From Paenibacillus sp. VTT E-133291 (GTDB lineage: Bacteria > Bacillota > Bacilli > Paenibacillales > Paenibacillaceae), in assembly GCF_002264395.1 (NCBI RefSeq), contig NZ_NFVA01000004.1:1-64000 (forward strand): a DNA stretch of 64,000 nt. The letters run 5' to 3'. The position numbers and the translations under genes were made by a program. The notes beneath the pieces are model-generated. The model did no database searches. It worked only from the letters and a program-made list of their open reading frames with translations, and was not told the origin of the DNA. Positions 1 to 8,697 of this stretch are shown piece after piece (the stretch's first letter is position 1; the number at the start of each line of letters is the position of its first letter).

Positions 1-2
1 CG

Positions 3-596
3 AGTAAGGAGCTTTTTTCTTTGTTTTCCAGTAAGGATATGGAATTCATTCATCTATTCCGGGGGAATGTGCAGGGCATTATGGTCGGCAAAAATACTAT
101 TCTGACGGACAATCCCTTTCTTACTAATCGGTATGAGGAGAACAAAAATCCAATCCGGATCATTCCGACGACCACCTTGGATATTCCGCTGGATAGCAAT
201 GTGCTCTCGGATGAGGGGAGGACGATTATTGTCACAACCGAGAAAGGGCGGGATGAATATAAAATCAAGCAAATCCGGGAAAGAGGGAAGGAGTGCCTCA
301 TCTGCGGTGAGGATAAAGTCGATTTCGTGGAGCTTGAACGTCAGTTGGAAGACAACTTTGGCATTACCAGCTTGATGGTCGAGGGCGGCGGCTTTTTGAA
401 CTGGCATATCTTCAATCAAGACATCGTCGATGAAATTATTCTGATGCAGCTCCCGATCATCATAGGCGGTTCCACGAACATTACTTTAGTGGATGGAGAC
501 GGGTATCAGCAATTATGCTTTGCGAAAAAGTTCAAGGTTGTAGAAATTCAGCCAAAAGATAATTATACGCTCATGCGCTACAAAAAAGTGATATAA
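3..596 (+). CDS. RibD C-terminal (dihydrofolate reductase-like) domain protein, 5' end missing
   Basis: The reading frame is open from base 3, so the gene is cut by the left edge; the first in-window start-like codon (TTG at 21) lies inside the fold. The SSKDMEFIHLFR segment followed by GIMVGKNTILTDNPFLTNR is the typical start of a RibD_C domain, and the LMVEGGGFLNWHIF stretch is the second conserved block (VEGG). This fold performs NADPH-dependent reduction of 5-amino-6-ribosylamino-uracil 5'-phosphate in riboflavin synthesis, or acts in stand-alone relatives of unknown substrate. No deaminase domain or other rib gene is visible, so the stand-alone reading is more likely. Substrate not assignable. 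Confidence 0.75.
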   Translation, partial: SKELFSLFSSKDMEFIHLFRGNVQGIMVGKNTILTDNPFLTNRYEENKNPIRIIPTTTLDIPLDSNVLSDEGRTIIVTTEKGRDEYKIKQIRERGKECLICGEDKVDFVELERQLEDNFGITSLMVEGGGFLNWHIFNQDIVDEIILMQLPIIIGGSTNITLVDGDGYQQLCFAKKFKVVEIQPKDNYTLMRYKKVI

Positions 597-670
597 CCTC
601 ACACAAAGTCATAGACTGCGAATGGCTATGGACGCTGTAAAATCGAGAATATGGGGGTTGTGAACGATTC

Positions 671-2035
671 ATGTCAGAGAAAGAGAACTTCTACAAAAGT
701 GTGTATAAAATCGCTGTGCCCGTTACGCTTCAAAGCTTACTGATGGCATTGCTCAATTTGACGGATCAATTGATGGTCGGGCAGCTTGGAGATGTGGCGA
801 TTGCCTCGGTGGGGATGTCCACCAAAATATATGGGATCATCGCGGTTGTCTTGGCTGGTTTATCGACGGGTGTATCCATTTATGCAGCCCAGTTTTGGGG
901 GAACAAAGATTCCAAAAGTGTCTCCCAGGTGCTTGGCCTTGGACTGATCGTCGGCTTCGCGTTCTCGTTCTTATTCTCTGCAGCGGTCTTCATCGATTCG
1001 CCGCTTTTTCTGAGCATGTTCACGACAGATGCGAATGTAATAGATAATGGGTATATTTTCCTTCAGATCATGTCGATCGGCTTTGTACCTGTCATGCTCA
1101 CGATGATGTATTCCGCGATTTTGCGTAGTACGGGGCATGCCAAATGGCCGATGTATGTAAGCTTAATTGCTGTTGTTTTGAATATTATACTGAATTACGT
1201 ACTTATTTTCGGGAACTTCGGTGCTCCAGCGCTTGGTCTGAAGGGCGCGGCTATGGCTACCCTTATTTCCAGGGTGGTAGAATGTTTGTTGATTATTGGT
1301 GCCGTGTACCAATATCGTTTACCGGGCGCTGTTGGGCTAAAGAACTTGTTCATCATTCCTAAACCGCTCATCCGCAAGTTTTTTGGAACGACGTATCCGC
1401 TGCTGCTGACTGAATTGATCTGGGTATTGGGTGAAACGGCATATGCGATTATCTATAGCCGCATGGGGACGATGGAGATGACGGCGATGACCATTACCTT
1501 CCCATTGCAAGGGCTTTGCATCGGCTTATTGTCCGGTCTGGCTAGTGCGGCTGGGGTATTGGTTGGCAACCGTTTGGGTGCGAACGAAACGGACATCGCA
1601 CTCGATCATGCGAAAAAATTCATTCGTCTTGGCATTATCATCTCTCTAATTGTCGGGGTTATCATTGCGGCAGGCTCGAAGCTGTATGTCTCCGCATTCA
1701 ATATCTCCGAGGATGCTAAACAGATGAGCATATATATCGTTATCGTATTCGCTGGATTTCTTTGGGCCAAAGTTTCCAATATGATCATAGCAGGCGGTAT
1801 TCTAAACAGTGGGGGAGACAGCAAGTTCGTGTTTAGCATGGAATCGACCGCGACATGGCTGATAGGTGTCCCCTCCGGGTTGTTGCTATCATACGTCTGG
1901 AAGCAGCCTGTCTACCTTGTATATCTCGTCATATCACTTGAGGAGGTTGTCCGTTTTGGGTTCGGTTACGCCCGGATTTACTCCCGGAAGTGGATGAGGA
2001 ATTTAGTTAACGATTTGGCTGAAAAAGCGATGTAA
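671..2035 (+). CDS. MATE family efflux transporter
   Basis: A 454-residue integral membrane protein with about twelve hydrophobic segments in two related halves. The N-terminal pattern PVTLQSLLMALLNLTDQLMVG and the LRSTGHAKWPM / LNSGGDSKFVF pair in equivalent positions of the two halves are characteristic of MATE (NorM/DinF/MepA-like) cation-coupled drug or metabolite exporters. Length is usual for the family. It stands alone: a hairpin terminator follows and the next gene is of unrelated type. Substrate cannot be read from sequence. Confidence 0.92.
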   Translation: MSEKENFYKSVYKIAVPVTLQSLLMALLNLTDQLMVGQLGDVAIASVGMSTKIYGIIAVVLAGLSTGVSIYAAQFWGNKDSKSVSQVLGLGLIVGFAFSFLFSAAVFIDSPLFLSMFTTDANVIDNGYIFLQIMSIGFVPVMLTMMYSAILRSTGHAKWPMYVSLIAVVLNIILNYVLIFGNFGAPALGLKGAAMATLISRVVECLLIIGAVYQYRLPGAVGLKNLFIIPKPLIRKFFGTTYPLLLTELIWVLGETAYAIIYSRMGTMEMTAMTITFPLQGLCIGLLSGLASAAGVLVGNRLGANETDIALDHAKKFIRLGIIISLIVGVIIAAGSKLYVSAFNISEDAKQMSIYIVIVFAGFLWAKVSNMIIAGGILNSGGDSKFVFSMESTATWLIGVPSGLLLSYVWKQPVYLVYLVISLEEVVRFGFGYARIYSRKWMRNLVNDLAEKAM

Positions 2036-2086
2036 GGTCAAGGCACATAAAAGTAAACACACATCCGGGCTGTGGATTGCTCAAGG

Positions 2087-2131
2087 CTTCCGTGTATTCC
2101 CGCCTAAGGGAAAGTCACGGGAGTCTTTTTG
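2087..2131 (+). terminator. Rho-independent terminator after the MATE gene
   Basis: CTTCCGTG (2087-2094) pairs with CACGGGAG (2116-2123), including one wobble, and is followed directly by TCTTTTTG. Confidence 0.7.
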
Positions 2132-2213
2132 TAACTAATGATATGATTGTCGTATGGGGTGGCTTTGAACGGGCGATAATTAATTAAACGAGTCTAGTCA
2201 GAAAGGAACTGCT

Positions 2214-2798
2214 ATGCAAGAGACTTCTAGAAACCATAGATTTAATTATTTTTTTGAAATGATTCTCTACCTCATTTGCGGAGTATCAATTGTTTATTTT
2301 GGCCTGAATGGAAATTATGATAAAACATTTCAAGCGGCCCTTATCATTCTGGTCCTGTTACTCTTTAAGGGCTTAATCACAAGGACCAACAGCGAACTGC
2401 CTCCCGTACTTCAATTTTCGGTGCTGGTCTTTATCACAATCACGATGATGCTCGCCAATTTATTCAATTTGTATGGTGTCATCCCTTACTTAGATAAGAT
2501 TGAACATCTGCTGTCTGGAATTATTTTATTCTTCGTAGGACGATTCATCTTGTTCAAGTTGGCTAAGCGTAAAGAGCTGGGCGGTCTGCCTTCTAACATC
2601 ATCACTTGGTTCGCGTTCCTGTTTGCTGTTGCAATGGCTGGAATGTGGGAGATTTATGAGTTTACGGTGGATCATCTCTTTGAGCTTCATTCGCAAAATG
2701 GTAGTTTGACCGATACGATGATGGATATGATTTGCGGAACATTGGGCGCTCTCGTCGCTTCCTTCTATTTATTCGTAAAAGCACGCAGAAAAACGTAG
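2214..2798 (+). CDS. YjdF/DUF2238-like integral membrane protein
   Basis: A 194-residue membrane protein with about five to six hydrophobic helices. Recognisable family features are YLDKIEHLLSG in the middle and a C-terminal block MWEIYEFTVDHLF ... GSLTDTMMDMICGTLGA, where acidic and polar residues sit inside membrane segments. This matches the DUF2238 (YjdF-like) pattern; no biochemical function is established. AAAGGAAC at 2202-2209 serves as ribosome binding site. It converges on the two-component kinase gene with only 12 bases between stops and no separate terminator. Confidence 0.65.
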   Translation: MQETSRNHRFNYFFEMILYLICGVSIVYFGLNGNYDKTFQAALIILVLLLFKGLITRTNSELPPVLQFSVLVFITITMMLANLFNLYGVIPYLDKIEHLLSGIILFFVGRFILFKLAKRKELGGLPSNIITWFAFLFAVAMAGMWEIYEFTVDHLFELHSQNGSLTDTMMDMICGTLGALVASFYLFVKARRKT

Positions 2799-2810
2799 CT
2801 TTGATCAACG

Positions 2811-4235
2811 TTAATTTTCACGTTCACTAGGAGACTTCTTAGGAATTCTAATCTGAAAAATGGTTTCCGTCACGGCTTCGTCCAGCAATTGCACGCTGCC
2901 ATGGTGCAATTCCGCGATTTCCTTGACGATCGAGAGCCCGAGGCCGAGCCCTTCGCCTTTTCTTCCACCGTCGGCGCGGTAGAAACGCTCGAAGATATGC
3001 TCGCGATCCTTCAGGGCGATACCTTTACCCCGGTTTTTGACCGTGAGAGCCACTTCCTCTTGTTCCTCCGTTAGTCCAATTCCCAGATAATGTCCCTCTT
3101 CACCGTAACGAACGGCATTGTCCAGCAAGTTGCGCAAAGCACGTTCGATTAGCGGTGCGTCGATCATGACCTCGACATCTGTATCTTGGATGTCTGCCTC
3201 CACCACGATGTTCTTATCGTCCAGGAATAAGAGGTACTCGGCTGCGATCTTTCGCATTAATTCCGACAGATTATGCGGAGCGAGCTGAAGCCGAAGTAGA
3301 TGCTCTTCTTGACGGGTAATGTCAAGTAATTGATCAAGCAGCTTATCCATGTAGCGAGAGCGCTGCAGGATGATTTTGGCCCCGGACTGAAGCTCGTTCT
3401 CATTCTTGTACGCACCGGTTCGGATCATTTCGGCATAACCCAAAATCATAGTTAATGGCGTTCGCAAATCGTGAGACAGGTCAGATAAGAGCAGTCTTCG
3501 CCGATGTTCTAACTGTTCGATGTGGGCAGACTGGCTCTGGATACGCTTTGCCATTGAATTGTAGTGCTGAGTCAGCTGAGCAATCTCGTCCCTCGACTTA
3601 TCCTCCAGCACGATGATATCGCGTCGGATTCCAACTTGGTTCAGCGCGTTGTTCAGTTTTGTAATGCGACGATCGGTGGAAGAGAAAAACCATAAGGAAA
3701 GGAGATAGGGTAGCAACAACGCCAGTAACAGAGGTAAAATAAATGTTAGTAAAGCCTTATACGTTCGGAGAAAAAAATATATTTGTCCAGATGTCATGTC
3801 TTCGCTGGATAAACTCAATAACATGTAATAGGATCGATGATCATGGGCAACGGAATAAGTGAGAGTGATCGGAGTATTTTCACCCCAAAGATTATTTGGC
3901 ATATGGTCAACACGGTCGGCTAATTTGCGGAAGTCGTAGGAATTATTCTCGCCGGCGGAATCATACAGCGTCGACCCGTCCTCAGCCAGCCACTCTAGGC
4001 GGATCTTGGAATGCGGGCGTAGTACTTCTTCCAGAAGGGGTTGAACCTCTGGTCCCGAGTAGGCGTCTTGCCGTTGTATAGCCGCAAGTGCTTCATGTGA
4101 GATGGCGTTTAACGTCTTCAGATCATATCCTGGGGTCCAAGTCTTCCCGGTCATTAGGGTAATCGTAATAAACAAGACGATACTTCCTGCGGCACTGGAT
4201 AGCATCATCAGCCATAGCTTAGTTCGTCTCTTCAT
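2811..4235 (-). CDS. Membrane sensor histidine kinase (HAMP-HisKA-HATPase)
   Basis: 474 residues. Transmembrane helix at ~8-28, an extracytoplasmic region of ~130 residues, second helix at ~160-184, a HAMP linker, HisKA with SDLSHDLRTPL (phospho-accepting His255), and a HATPase_c domain with N box LLDNAVRYGE and G boxes GKGIALKDREHIFERF and GLGLGLSIVKEI. It autophosphorylates and donates to the response regulator encoded just upstream. Its ATG overlaps the regulator's stop by four bases (ATGA), so the two are translationally coupled. The stimulus is unknown; no target gene is adjacent in the operon. Confidence 0.95.
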   Translation of the reverse strand: MKRRTKLWLMMLSSAAGSIVLFITITLMTGKTWTPGYDLKTLNAISHEALAAIQRQDAYSGPEVQPLLEEVLRPHSKIRLEWLAEDGSTLYDSAGENNSYDFRKLADRVDHMPNNLWGENTPITLTYSVAHDHRSYYMLLSLSSEDMTSGQIYFFLRTYKALLTFILPLLLALLLPYLLSLWFFSSTDRRITKLNNALNQVGIRRDIIVLEDKSRDEIAQLTQHYNSMAKRIQSQSAHIEQLEHRRRLLLSDLSHDLRTPLTMILGYAEMIRTGAYKNENELQSGAKIILQRSRYMDKLLDQLLDITRQEEHLLRLQLAPHNLSELMRKIAAEYLLFLDDKNIVVEADIQDTDVEVMIDAPLIERALRNLLDNAVRYGEEGHYLGIGLTEEQEEVALTVKNRGKGIALKDREHIFERFYRADGGRKGEGLGLGLSIVKEIAELHHGSVQLLDEAVTETIFQIRIPKKSPSEREN

Positions 4236-4939
4236 CGTCCGTCACCTGAGAGGCGGTAGCCGATGCCGCGAATGGTATGAAGATTAGATTGGGACCCGGG
4301 TGCGCTTTCAAGTATTTTTCGGATGCGGCTGATGAAGACGCTGAGGTTGTTGGCGTCATAGTTTTCATGCTGCCAAACTTGCTTGTATATTTCTCCTTTT
4401 GTTAGTACGCGGTCAGGATTGAGCATGAACACTTGCAGTAGATGGCATTCGACAGGAGTCAGTCCATGTTGTTGCCCATCATTATGTAGTACATAATTGT
4501 CGATATCCAGAATAAGCTTATTCAATTGAATCACATGGGGCCGGCTAAATGTCTCGGGATGGCGCCTGCGGAAATGGGCCTGTATCCGCGCCAGCAGTTC
4601 CATTGGACTGAAAGGCTTGGTCATATAATCGTCGGCTCCCAGTCCAAGCGCATCAATTCTGTCCTCCACCTCTCTTCTCGCACTAAGCGCAATAACCAGC
4701 GTTTCCGGACGATGTTCCCGCAAGTAGCGTAGAACTTCGAAACCGTTACCGTCGTCCATCATGATGTCCAGAACGATCAGTGAGAAAGGCTGCGTTTGTA
4801 GCTGTAGAATTGCCTGCCGCCCAGACTCCGCTTCGGAGATGTCCCATCCCGCACGTTCCAGATGTAAGCGAATAAGCTCACGAATGTCGGGTTCATCATC
4901 GACGATCAGAATCCGGTCCATGTTTTCATCACTCTCCAT
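4232..4939 (-). CDS. OmpR/PhoB-family response regulator
   Basis: 235 residues: receiver domain with acidic pocket ILIVDDE, phospho-acceptor Asp58 (LIVLDIMMDD) and Lys108 (YMTKPF), then a winged-helix DNA-binding domain ending in SVFISRIRKILE and IRGIGYRL. First gene of the operon with the kinase at 2811..4235. Two starts are possible: the listed ATG, or the in-frame ATG six codons later (MDRILIVDDE), which has GGAG 12 bases upstream. A TATAAT (minus strand, 4963..4968) lies just upstream and is the probable -10 element. It diverges from the glycosyltransferase at 5121. Confidence 0.95.
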   Translation of the reverse strand: MESDENMDRILIVDDEPDIRELIRLHLERAGWDISEAESGRQAILQLQTQPFSLIVLDIMMDDGNGFEVLRYLREHRPETLVIALSARREVEDRIDALGLGADDYMTKPFSPMELLARIQAHFRRRHPETFSRPHVIQLNKLILDIDNYVLHNDGQQHGLTPVECHLLQVFMLNPDRVLTKGEIYKQVWQHENYDANNLSVFISRIRKILESAPGSQSNLHTIRGIGYRLSGDGR

Positions 4940-5120
4940 TCTTCGCTAAATATGTTTTCATTATTATAGTAAGATTCGATAAAATTAGATTAGAATATCA
5001 TTTGGAGATTTTAATAAGTAGAAGTCGGTTCTTAGATAAACATATAATGGGTACATTGAAAAGGACAAAAGAGGGAGCTACATACATCGTAACTAAGGTC
5101 ATAACTGAGGAGTGGTAGGC

Positions 5121-6323
5121 ATGGCACGTGTCTTATTTATTAATGCTGGATCAGAGGGACATATCAATCCAACGATTGGTGTTGTACAGGAGCTTATATC
5201 TCGTGGAGAAGAGGTAATGTACTTCACTATAGAAGCTTTTCGGGAGCGTATGGAGGAGACAGGTGCTATAGTACGGACATTGGACGCTCAACAATTTGTA
5301 AAGGCCTTTATTTCAGGTGGAAGGGATTATCTGCTTGAAAGAGTCAATGGGCTTTTACTTACGGCGGATATCGTTATACCAAGCGTTCTTGAACAGATCA
5401 AAGGGGAGCATTTCGATTACATCATCCATGATTCGATGTTTGGTTGTGGACGTTTACTGGCTCAAATTCTTATTCTTCCTGCAATCAACTCTTGTACTTC
5501 TTTTGCACAGACTAAGGAATCATTTGATCAAATCATGGAACGATTCTACACAGAAGCCCCTGCAGAAATAGTAAAAGCTGTAGACGATAGATTTCAAAGT
5601 CTGACCTTAAAAATAAAGGAACAATACGGTGTACAGATTCACTCTCCTTATGAAGTGTTCTGTAATCCTGCACCACTTACCATCGTGTATACGACAAGGG
5701 AGTTTCAACCTTATGGAGAAGCCTTCGACCCATCATATAAATTCGTTGGTCCTTCCATCTCTTCACGATTAACGTCAGATCATTTTGAATTTTCTGCAAT
5801 CAAGGGGAAGGACCTAATTTACATTTCAATGGGTACGGTCTTCAACCAAGCAAGTGATTTCTATAAGCTTTGTTTTGAGGCATTCGGGAATACGGATCAT
5901 ACGATTGTTATGTCCATTGGGAACAAAGTGCAAATCTATGATTTGGGAGAAATTCCTCACAACTTCATAGTTAAAAACTATGTTCCACAGACGGATATAT
6001 TACAGTACACAAAAATATTCATTACGCATGGTGGAATGAATAGTGCGCATGAGGGTCTCTACTATGGGGTTCCGCTAATTGTAATCCCACAAAGTGCGGA
6101 TCAGCCGATCATTGCGGAGCAAGTCGTCAATCTTGGAGCGGGCATTAAATTACAAATGCAAGGATTAACTGCAACTGAACTGCGTGAAGCTGTAGAGCGT
6201 GTGCTCACCCTTCCGTCATTCCCAAAAGCTGTTGCAACGACTAAAGATTCTTTTCGAACATCGGGTGGAGCTCATCAAGCTGTTGATGAGATTTTCGAAT
6301 GGAAGTGTCAATATCTTGGTTAG
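5121..6323 (+). CDS. GT1/MGT-family UDP-glycosyltransferase (YjiC-like)
   Basis: About 400 residues with a GT-B fold. The N-terminal GSEGHINPTIGVVQELISRG and the C-terminal donor-binding signature ITHGGMNSAHEGLYYGVP ... QSADQPIIAEQV identify the macrolide-glycosyltransferase-like branch of GT1, which transfers sugar from a UDP donor to small hydrophobic acceptors such as flavonoids or macrolides. The acceptor cannot be predicted. The ATG at 5121 is preferred over an in-frame GTG at 5112 because AGGAG (5108-5112) is spaced eight bases from the ATG. A TATAAT at 5043-5048 is a plausible -10. Monocistronic, closed by a strong hairpin. Confidence 0.88.
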   Translation: MARVLFINAGSEGHINPTIGVVQELISRGEEVMYFTIEAFRERMEETGAIVRTLDAQQFVKAFISGGRDYLLERVNGLLLTADIVIPSVLEQIKGEHFDYIIHDSMFGCGRLLAQILILPAINSCTSFAQTKESFDQIMERFYTEAPAEIVKAVDDRFQSLTLKIKEQYGVQIHSPYEVFCNPAPLTIVYTTREFQPYGEAFDPSYKFVGPSISSRLTSDHFEFSAIKGKDLIYISMGTVFNQASDFYKLCFEAFGNTDHTIVMSIGNKVQIYDLGEIPHNFIVKNYVPQTDILQYTKIFITHGGMNSAHEGLYYGVPLIVIPQSADQPIIAEQVVNLGAGIKLQMQGLTATELREAVERVLTLPSFPKAVATTKDSFRTSGGAHQAVDEIFEWKCQYLG

Positions 6324-6328
6324 TGTGC

Positions 6329-6363
6329 ATGGCCATCCGTTGAAGGATGGCCATATTTGTTTA
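6329..6363 (+). terminator. Terminator of the glycosyltransferase gene
   Basis: ATGGCCATCC (6329-6338) pairs perfectly with GGATGGCCAT (6345-6354), loop of six, followed by ATTTGTTT. The convergent SDR gene ends just beyond, so it may serve both strands. Confidence 0.8.
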
Positions 6364-6378
6364 ACTTTCGAGACAAGC

Positions 6379-7137
6379 CTATCGCGTACTCTCCACATAA
6401 TTTAAAATAGCGTCTCTCAACTCAAACTCATACGTCAAACCATTCACAAGTCCTACCACATGATTGCTGTCATACAGATCAAGCATGAAGCCAGCCATTT
6501 CCTTTGCGGTATGGAATTTCCGCACAGCGCCGTGATATTCGAAGTTCGTGACATCAAAAGCACGCTTCGCGAATTCTGTTTCTGTTGCGGCAGGTGCCAA
6601 CACTTTAGCCTGCATAGGTGCACCTTGACTCTTTAATTCATGAGATAGTCCTTCGGTAAATGCACTTACATAAAACTTGGTCGCGCAGTAGGTTATAGCA
6701 TTGCCCACAAGGGTGTAGCCGCCGCCAGATGAAACGTTGATTAATTGCGTTCCTTCAACAGTAGAATAGTCACGAACGAAAAGAGAGGAGAGTATGGTTA
6801 ACGCTTCTATGTTCAGATGTAGCATTGTAGTTATTTTATTTAAGTCTTGCTCGGCTACTGAAGCGAAGTTCCCAAATCCGGCATTGTTGATCCAGGTTTC
6901 GATGGCATATCCTTGCAGGCCCTCATACAACGTATAAGCATTCTCGATAACGGATAAGTCAGCCGTTTGAATGACGACCTCTACATTCGGTTGAATCCGG
7001 GCAATTTCAGACTGTAATTCCTCCAGCTGTTCCTTTCTGCGGGCCACAAGGATTAAGTTTTTTCCACGAGAAGCAAAAGCTAGGGCTGTTTCATAACCTA
7101 TCCCTGAACTAGCGCCGGTAATTACAGTGTATTTCAT
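6379..7137 (-). CDS. Short-chain dehydrogenase/reductase (classical SDR)
   Basis: 252 residues with a Rossmann fold: cofactor motif TGASSGIG near residue 7, NNAG in the middle, catalytic Ser in INVSSGGG, and the catalytic YCATK (YxxxK). An NAD(P)-dependent oxidoreductase of unknown substrate. AGGAGG sits just upstream of the ATG. Its promoter has a 19-bp spacer containing a dyad, and the divergent neighbour encodes a MerR regulator, so it is very likely that regulator's target, probably induced by a reactive or electrophilic compound (inference). Confidence 0.9.
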   Translation of the reverse strand: MKYTVITGASSGIGYETALAFASRGKNLILVARRKEQLEELQSEIARIQPNVEVVIQTADLSVIENAYTLYEGLQGYAIETWINNAGFGNFASVAEQDLNKITTMLHLNIEALTILSSLFVRDYSTVEGTQLINVSSGGGYTLVGNAITYCATKFYVSAFTEGLSHELKSQGAPMQAKVLAPAATETEFAKRAFDVTNFEYHGAVRKFHTAKEMAGFMLDLYDSNHVVGLVNGLTYEFELRDAILNYVESTR

Positions 7138-7191
7138 GTGAATGCCTCCTATTTTTTCTACGAGAATGTAATTCGATCTTAAAGCGATTTG

Positions 7192-7222
7192 ATTATATAG
7201 GTTAGAGTTTACTCTAAGGCAA
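7192..7222 (-). promoter_or_regulatory. MerR-type promoter/operator between SDR and merR-like genes
   Basis: On the minus strand: -35 TTGCCT (7217-7222), 19-bp spacer, -10 TATAAT (7192-7197) for the SDR gene. The spacer carries the dyad TTAGAGT-TT-ACTCTAA (7202-7217). MerR-family activators act on promoters with over-long 19-20 bp spacers. On the plus strand the same dyad overlaps a candidate -35 (TTTACT, 7208-7213) placed 17 bp from TATAAT (7231-7236), which would let the regulator control its own gene. Confidence 0.82.
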
Positions 7223-7275
7223 ATGTTTTTTATAATCAGGGTGACTTACAAAATAAAATAGAGTAGAGGATATGC

Positions 7276-7662
7276 ATGTACACGATTAGCGAGGTATCCA
7301 AGTTATTGGGGATAACCACATATACACTGAGATATTATGAAAAAGAAGAGATCGTTGCTCCGATACGAAATGCCAATGGGGAAAGGGTATATGATGATAC
7401 TCATCTTGCTTGGCTGCGATTTGTGCTGAGGTTAAAGCAAACCCAAATGCCCATCTCACAAATCAGGCAATATGCCCAGTTATATTTAGAAGGAGAACAT
7501 ACAAGCCAAGCCCGCTTGAATCTTCTGGAGGATCATAGAAGCTCAGTTCAGGATCAAATCAGACATTTAACAGAGACAGAGAAGATGCTGAACGACAAAA
7601 TTGCTAATTACAAGGTCTTCATTCGAAAAGGGAATACACTGGATTTGTCTATGGATGACTAG
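7276..7662 (+). CDS. MerR-family transcriptional regulator
   Basis: 128 residues: N-terminal winged helix (YTISEVSKLLGITTYTLRYY, then EKEEIVAP) typical of MerR regulators, followed by a long helix that forms the dimer coiled coil, and a short C-terminus without the Cys metal-binding motifs of MerR/CueR/ZntR. This resembles the small NmlR/AdhR/TipA-N branch. AGAGGA (7265-7270) is the ribosome binding site. It diverges from an SDR gene and shares with it a MerR-type operator. Confidence 0.93.
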   Translation: MYTISEVSKLLGITTYTLRYYEKEEIVAPIRNANGERVYDDTHLAWLRFVLRLKQTQMPISQIRQYAQLYLEGEHTSQARLNLLEDHRSSVQDQIRHLTETEKMLNDKIANYKVFIRKGNTLDLSMDD

Positions 7663-7687
7663 TAGTACAATTACGTTTTATCCATGC

Positions 7688-7734
7688 AAAAGGGGAGTAC
7701 CTCAGGCCTTACGGCCAACAGGTACTCCCCTTTT
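7688..7734. terminator. Bidirectional terminator
   Basis: A 15-bp perfect stem: AAAAGGGGAGTACCT (7688-7702) with AGGTACTCCCCTTTT (7720-7734), A-rich on one side and T-rich on the other, between the convergent merR-like and 7772..8677 genes. Confidence 0.88.
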
Positions 7735-7771
7735 CCTCCTAAATATGGATCTGTTGCTGCGATAACGATTA

Positions 7772-8677
7772 TTATTTCAAAGGAATTTTGATCTCCAGTT
7801 GTTTGTTGTAATTCTTAACTACATTGCCTTTGGCATCTACTTTATAAGCCCCGGCAGTGCCTTTTTCAAATACCGCTTGATAAGGTCTGATAATGAGATA
7901 TTCTGCGGCCGGGCGAAGCGCCTCGAACAATAAATCTTCAGAAACAGTATTCTGGGTTGTTGCAACAGATTCCCGTGCAATATATTCTAATTCGTTTCCC
8001 AGATTATCATAAATATCATATCCTAAAGCCTGTGCTTGGGTAGCAACACCTTTCACTGCTAAAGCAATGCGCACAGAAGTCTCTCTCACAGCAACATGAT
8101 TGGTTTTGATTTCAAATTGGTTGTCTTTCTTTAAAGCGGGTAGCTGAATGTTACGCGCTACTCCTGCTTGCTTGAGAGAAAACTTTAGTACATACGGATC
8201 TTCGATTCCGTTAAGCTTCACATGGATGCTCAATTCAGAGGAAGCTAGGCTTGCCTTTTGCTGTTCAGTTAGCCATCCGGTCTGCAATACAACAACCGCC
8301 TTGTTGGCGTCAGCATCACTGATCCAGCGTGGTGATTGTAAATCAATCCCTCCTGGTCCAGAGATCTTGGCGTCTATCCCCACAATGGTTCCTTCTGCCA
8401 GATAAGTTTCACCTTTCTCATTCAAGGTTACTCCTGCGAGCATTCCTGAGAACAGGGATCCCTCACGGTTCAGATCGATCTTAATATAATTACCGTCAAA
8501 CTGTGCACTGCCCTTTAAAGTAAGCTGATCGTGTGAATCGGCGACTTTTGTTGTATTCAGGGAAGCTTCAGCGGCGGTTTGAACACTGGCTGCTTGGGTT
8601 AGCGCCGGCATTCCCAACGCTCCAAGGCATACAGCAGCACTTAAAATTACAGACAGTTTCGTAGTCATTTTCTTCAT
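7772..8677 (-). CDS. Secreted protein homologous to the DUF4179 anti-sigma ectodomain
   Basis: About 301 residues. The ATG at 8677 is chosen because AAGGAG is nine bases upstream; an ATG three codons earlier abuts the RBS. It starts with a signal peptide ending near PALTQAA and has no further membrane helix. The body parallels the ectodomain of the anti-sigma factor encoded immediately upstream: DSHDQLTLKGSAQFDGN matches DTHDGITLSAEEAVFDGN, LNGIEDPYVLKF matches LNGIDTPYILEI, and the ends GAYKVDAKGNVVKNY and GAFKIDHAGNPMKHY align. It lacks the cytoplasmic sigma-binding part. Third gene of the sigma operon; a soluble co-sensor or decoy is a hypothesis. Confidence 0.75.
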   Translation of the reverse strand: MKKMTTKLSVILSAAVCLGALGMPALTQAASVQTAAEASLNTTKVADSHDQLTLKGSAQFDGNYIKIDLNREGSLFSGMLAGVTLNEKGETYLAEGTIVGIDAKISGPGGIDLQSPRWISDADANKAVVVLQTGWLTEQQKASLASSELSIHVKLNGIEDPYVLKFSLKQAGVARNIQLPALKKDNQFEIKTNHVAVRETSVRIALAVKGVATQAQALGYDIYDNLGNELEYIARESVATTQNTVSEDLLFEALRPAAEYLIIRPYQAVFEKGTAGAYKVDAKGNVVKNYNKQLEIKIPLK

Positions 8678-8697
8678 GAAATCCATCTCCTTAGTTT

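Noticed and set aside
5121..6323. Macrolide resistance gene
   Set aside because: MGT-type fold does not define the acceptor; resistance cannot be claimed from sequence alone.
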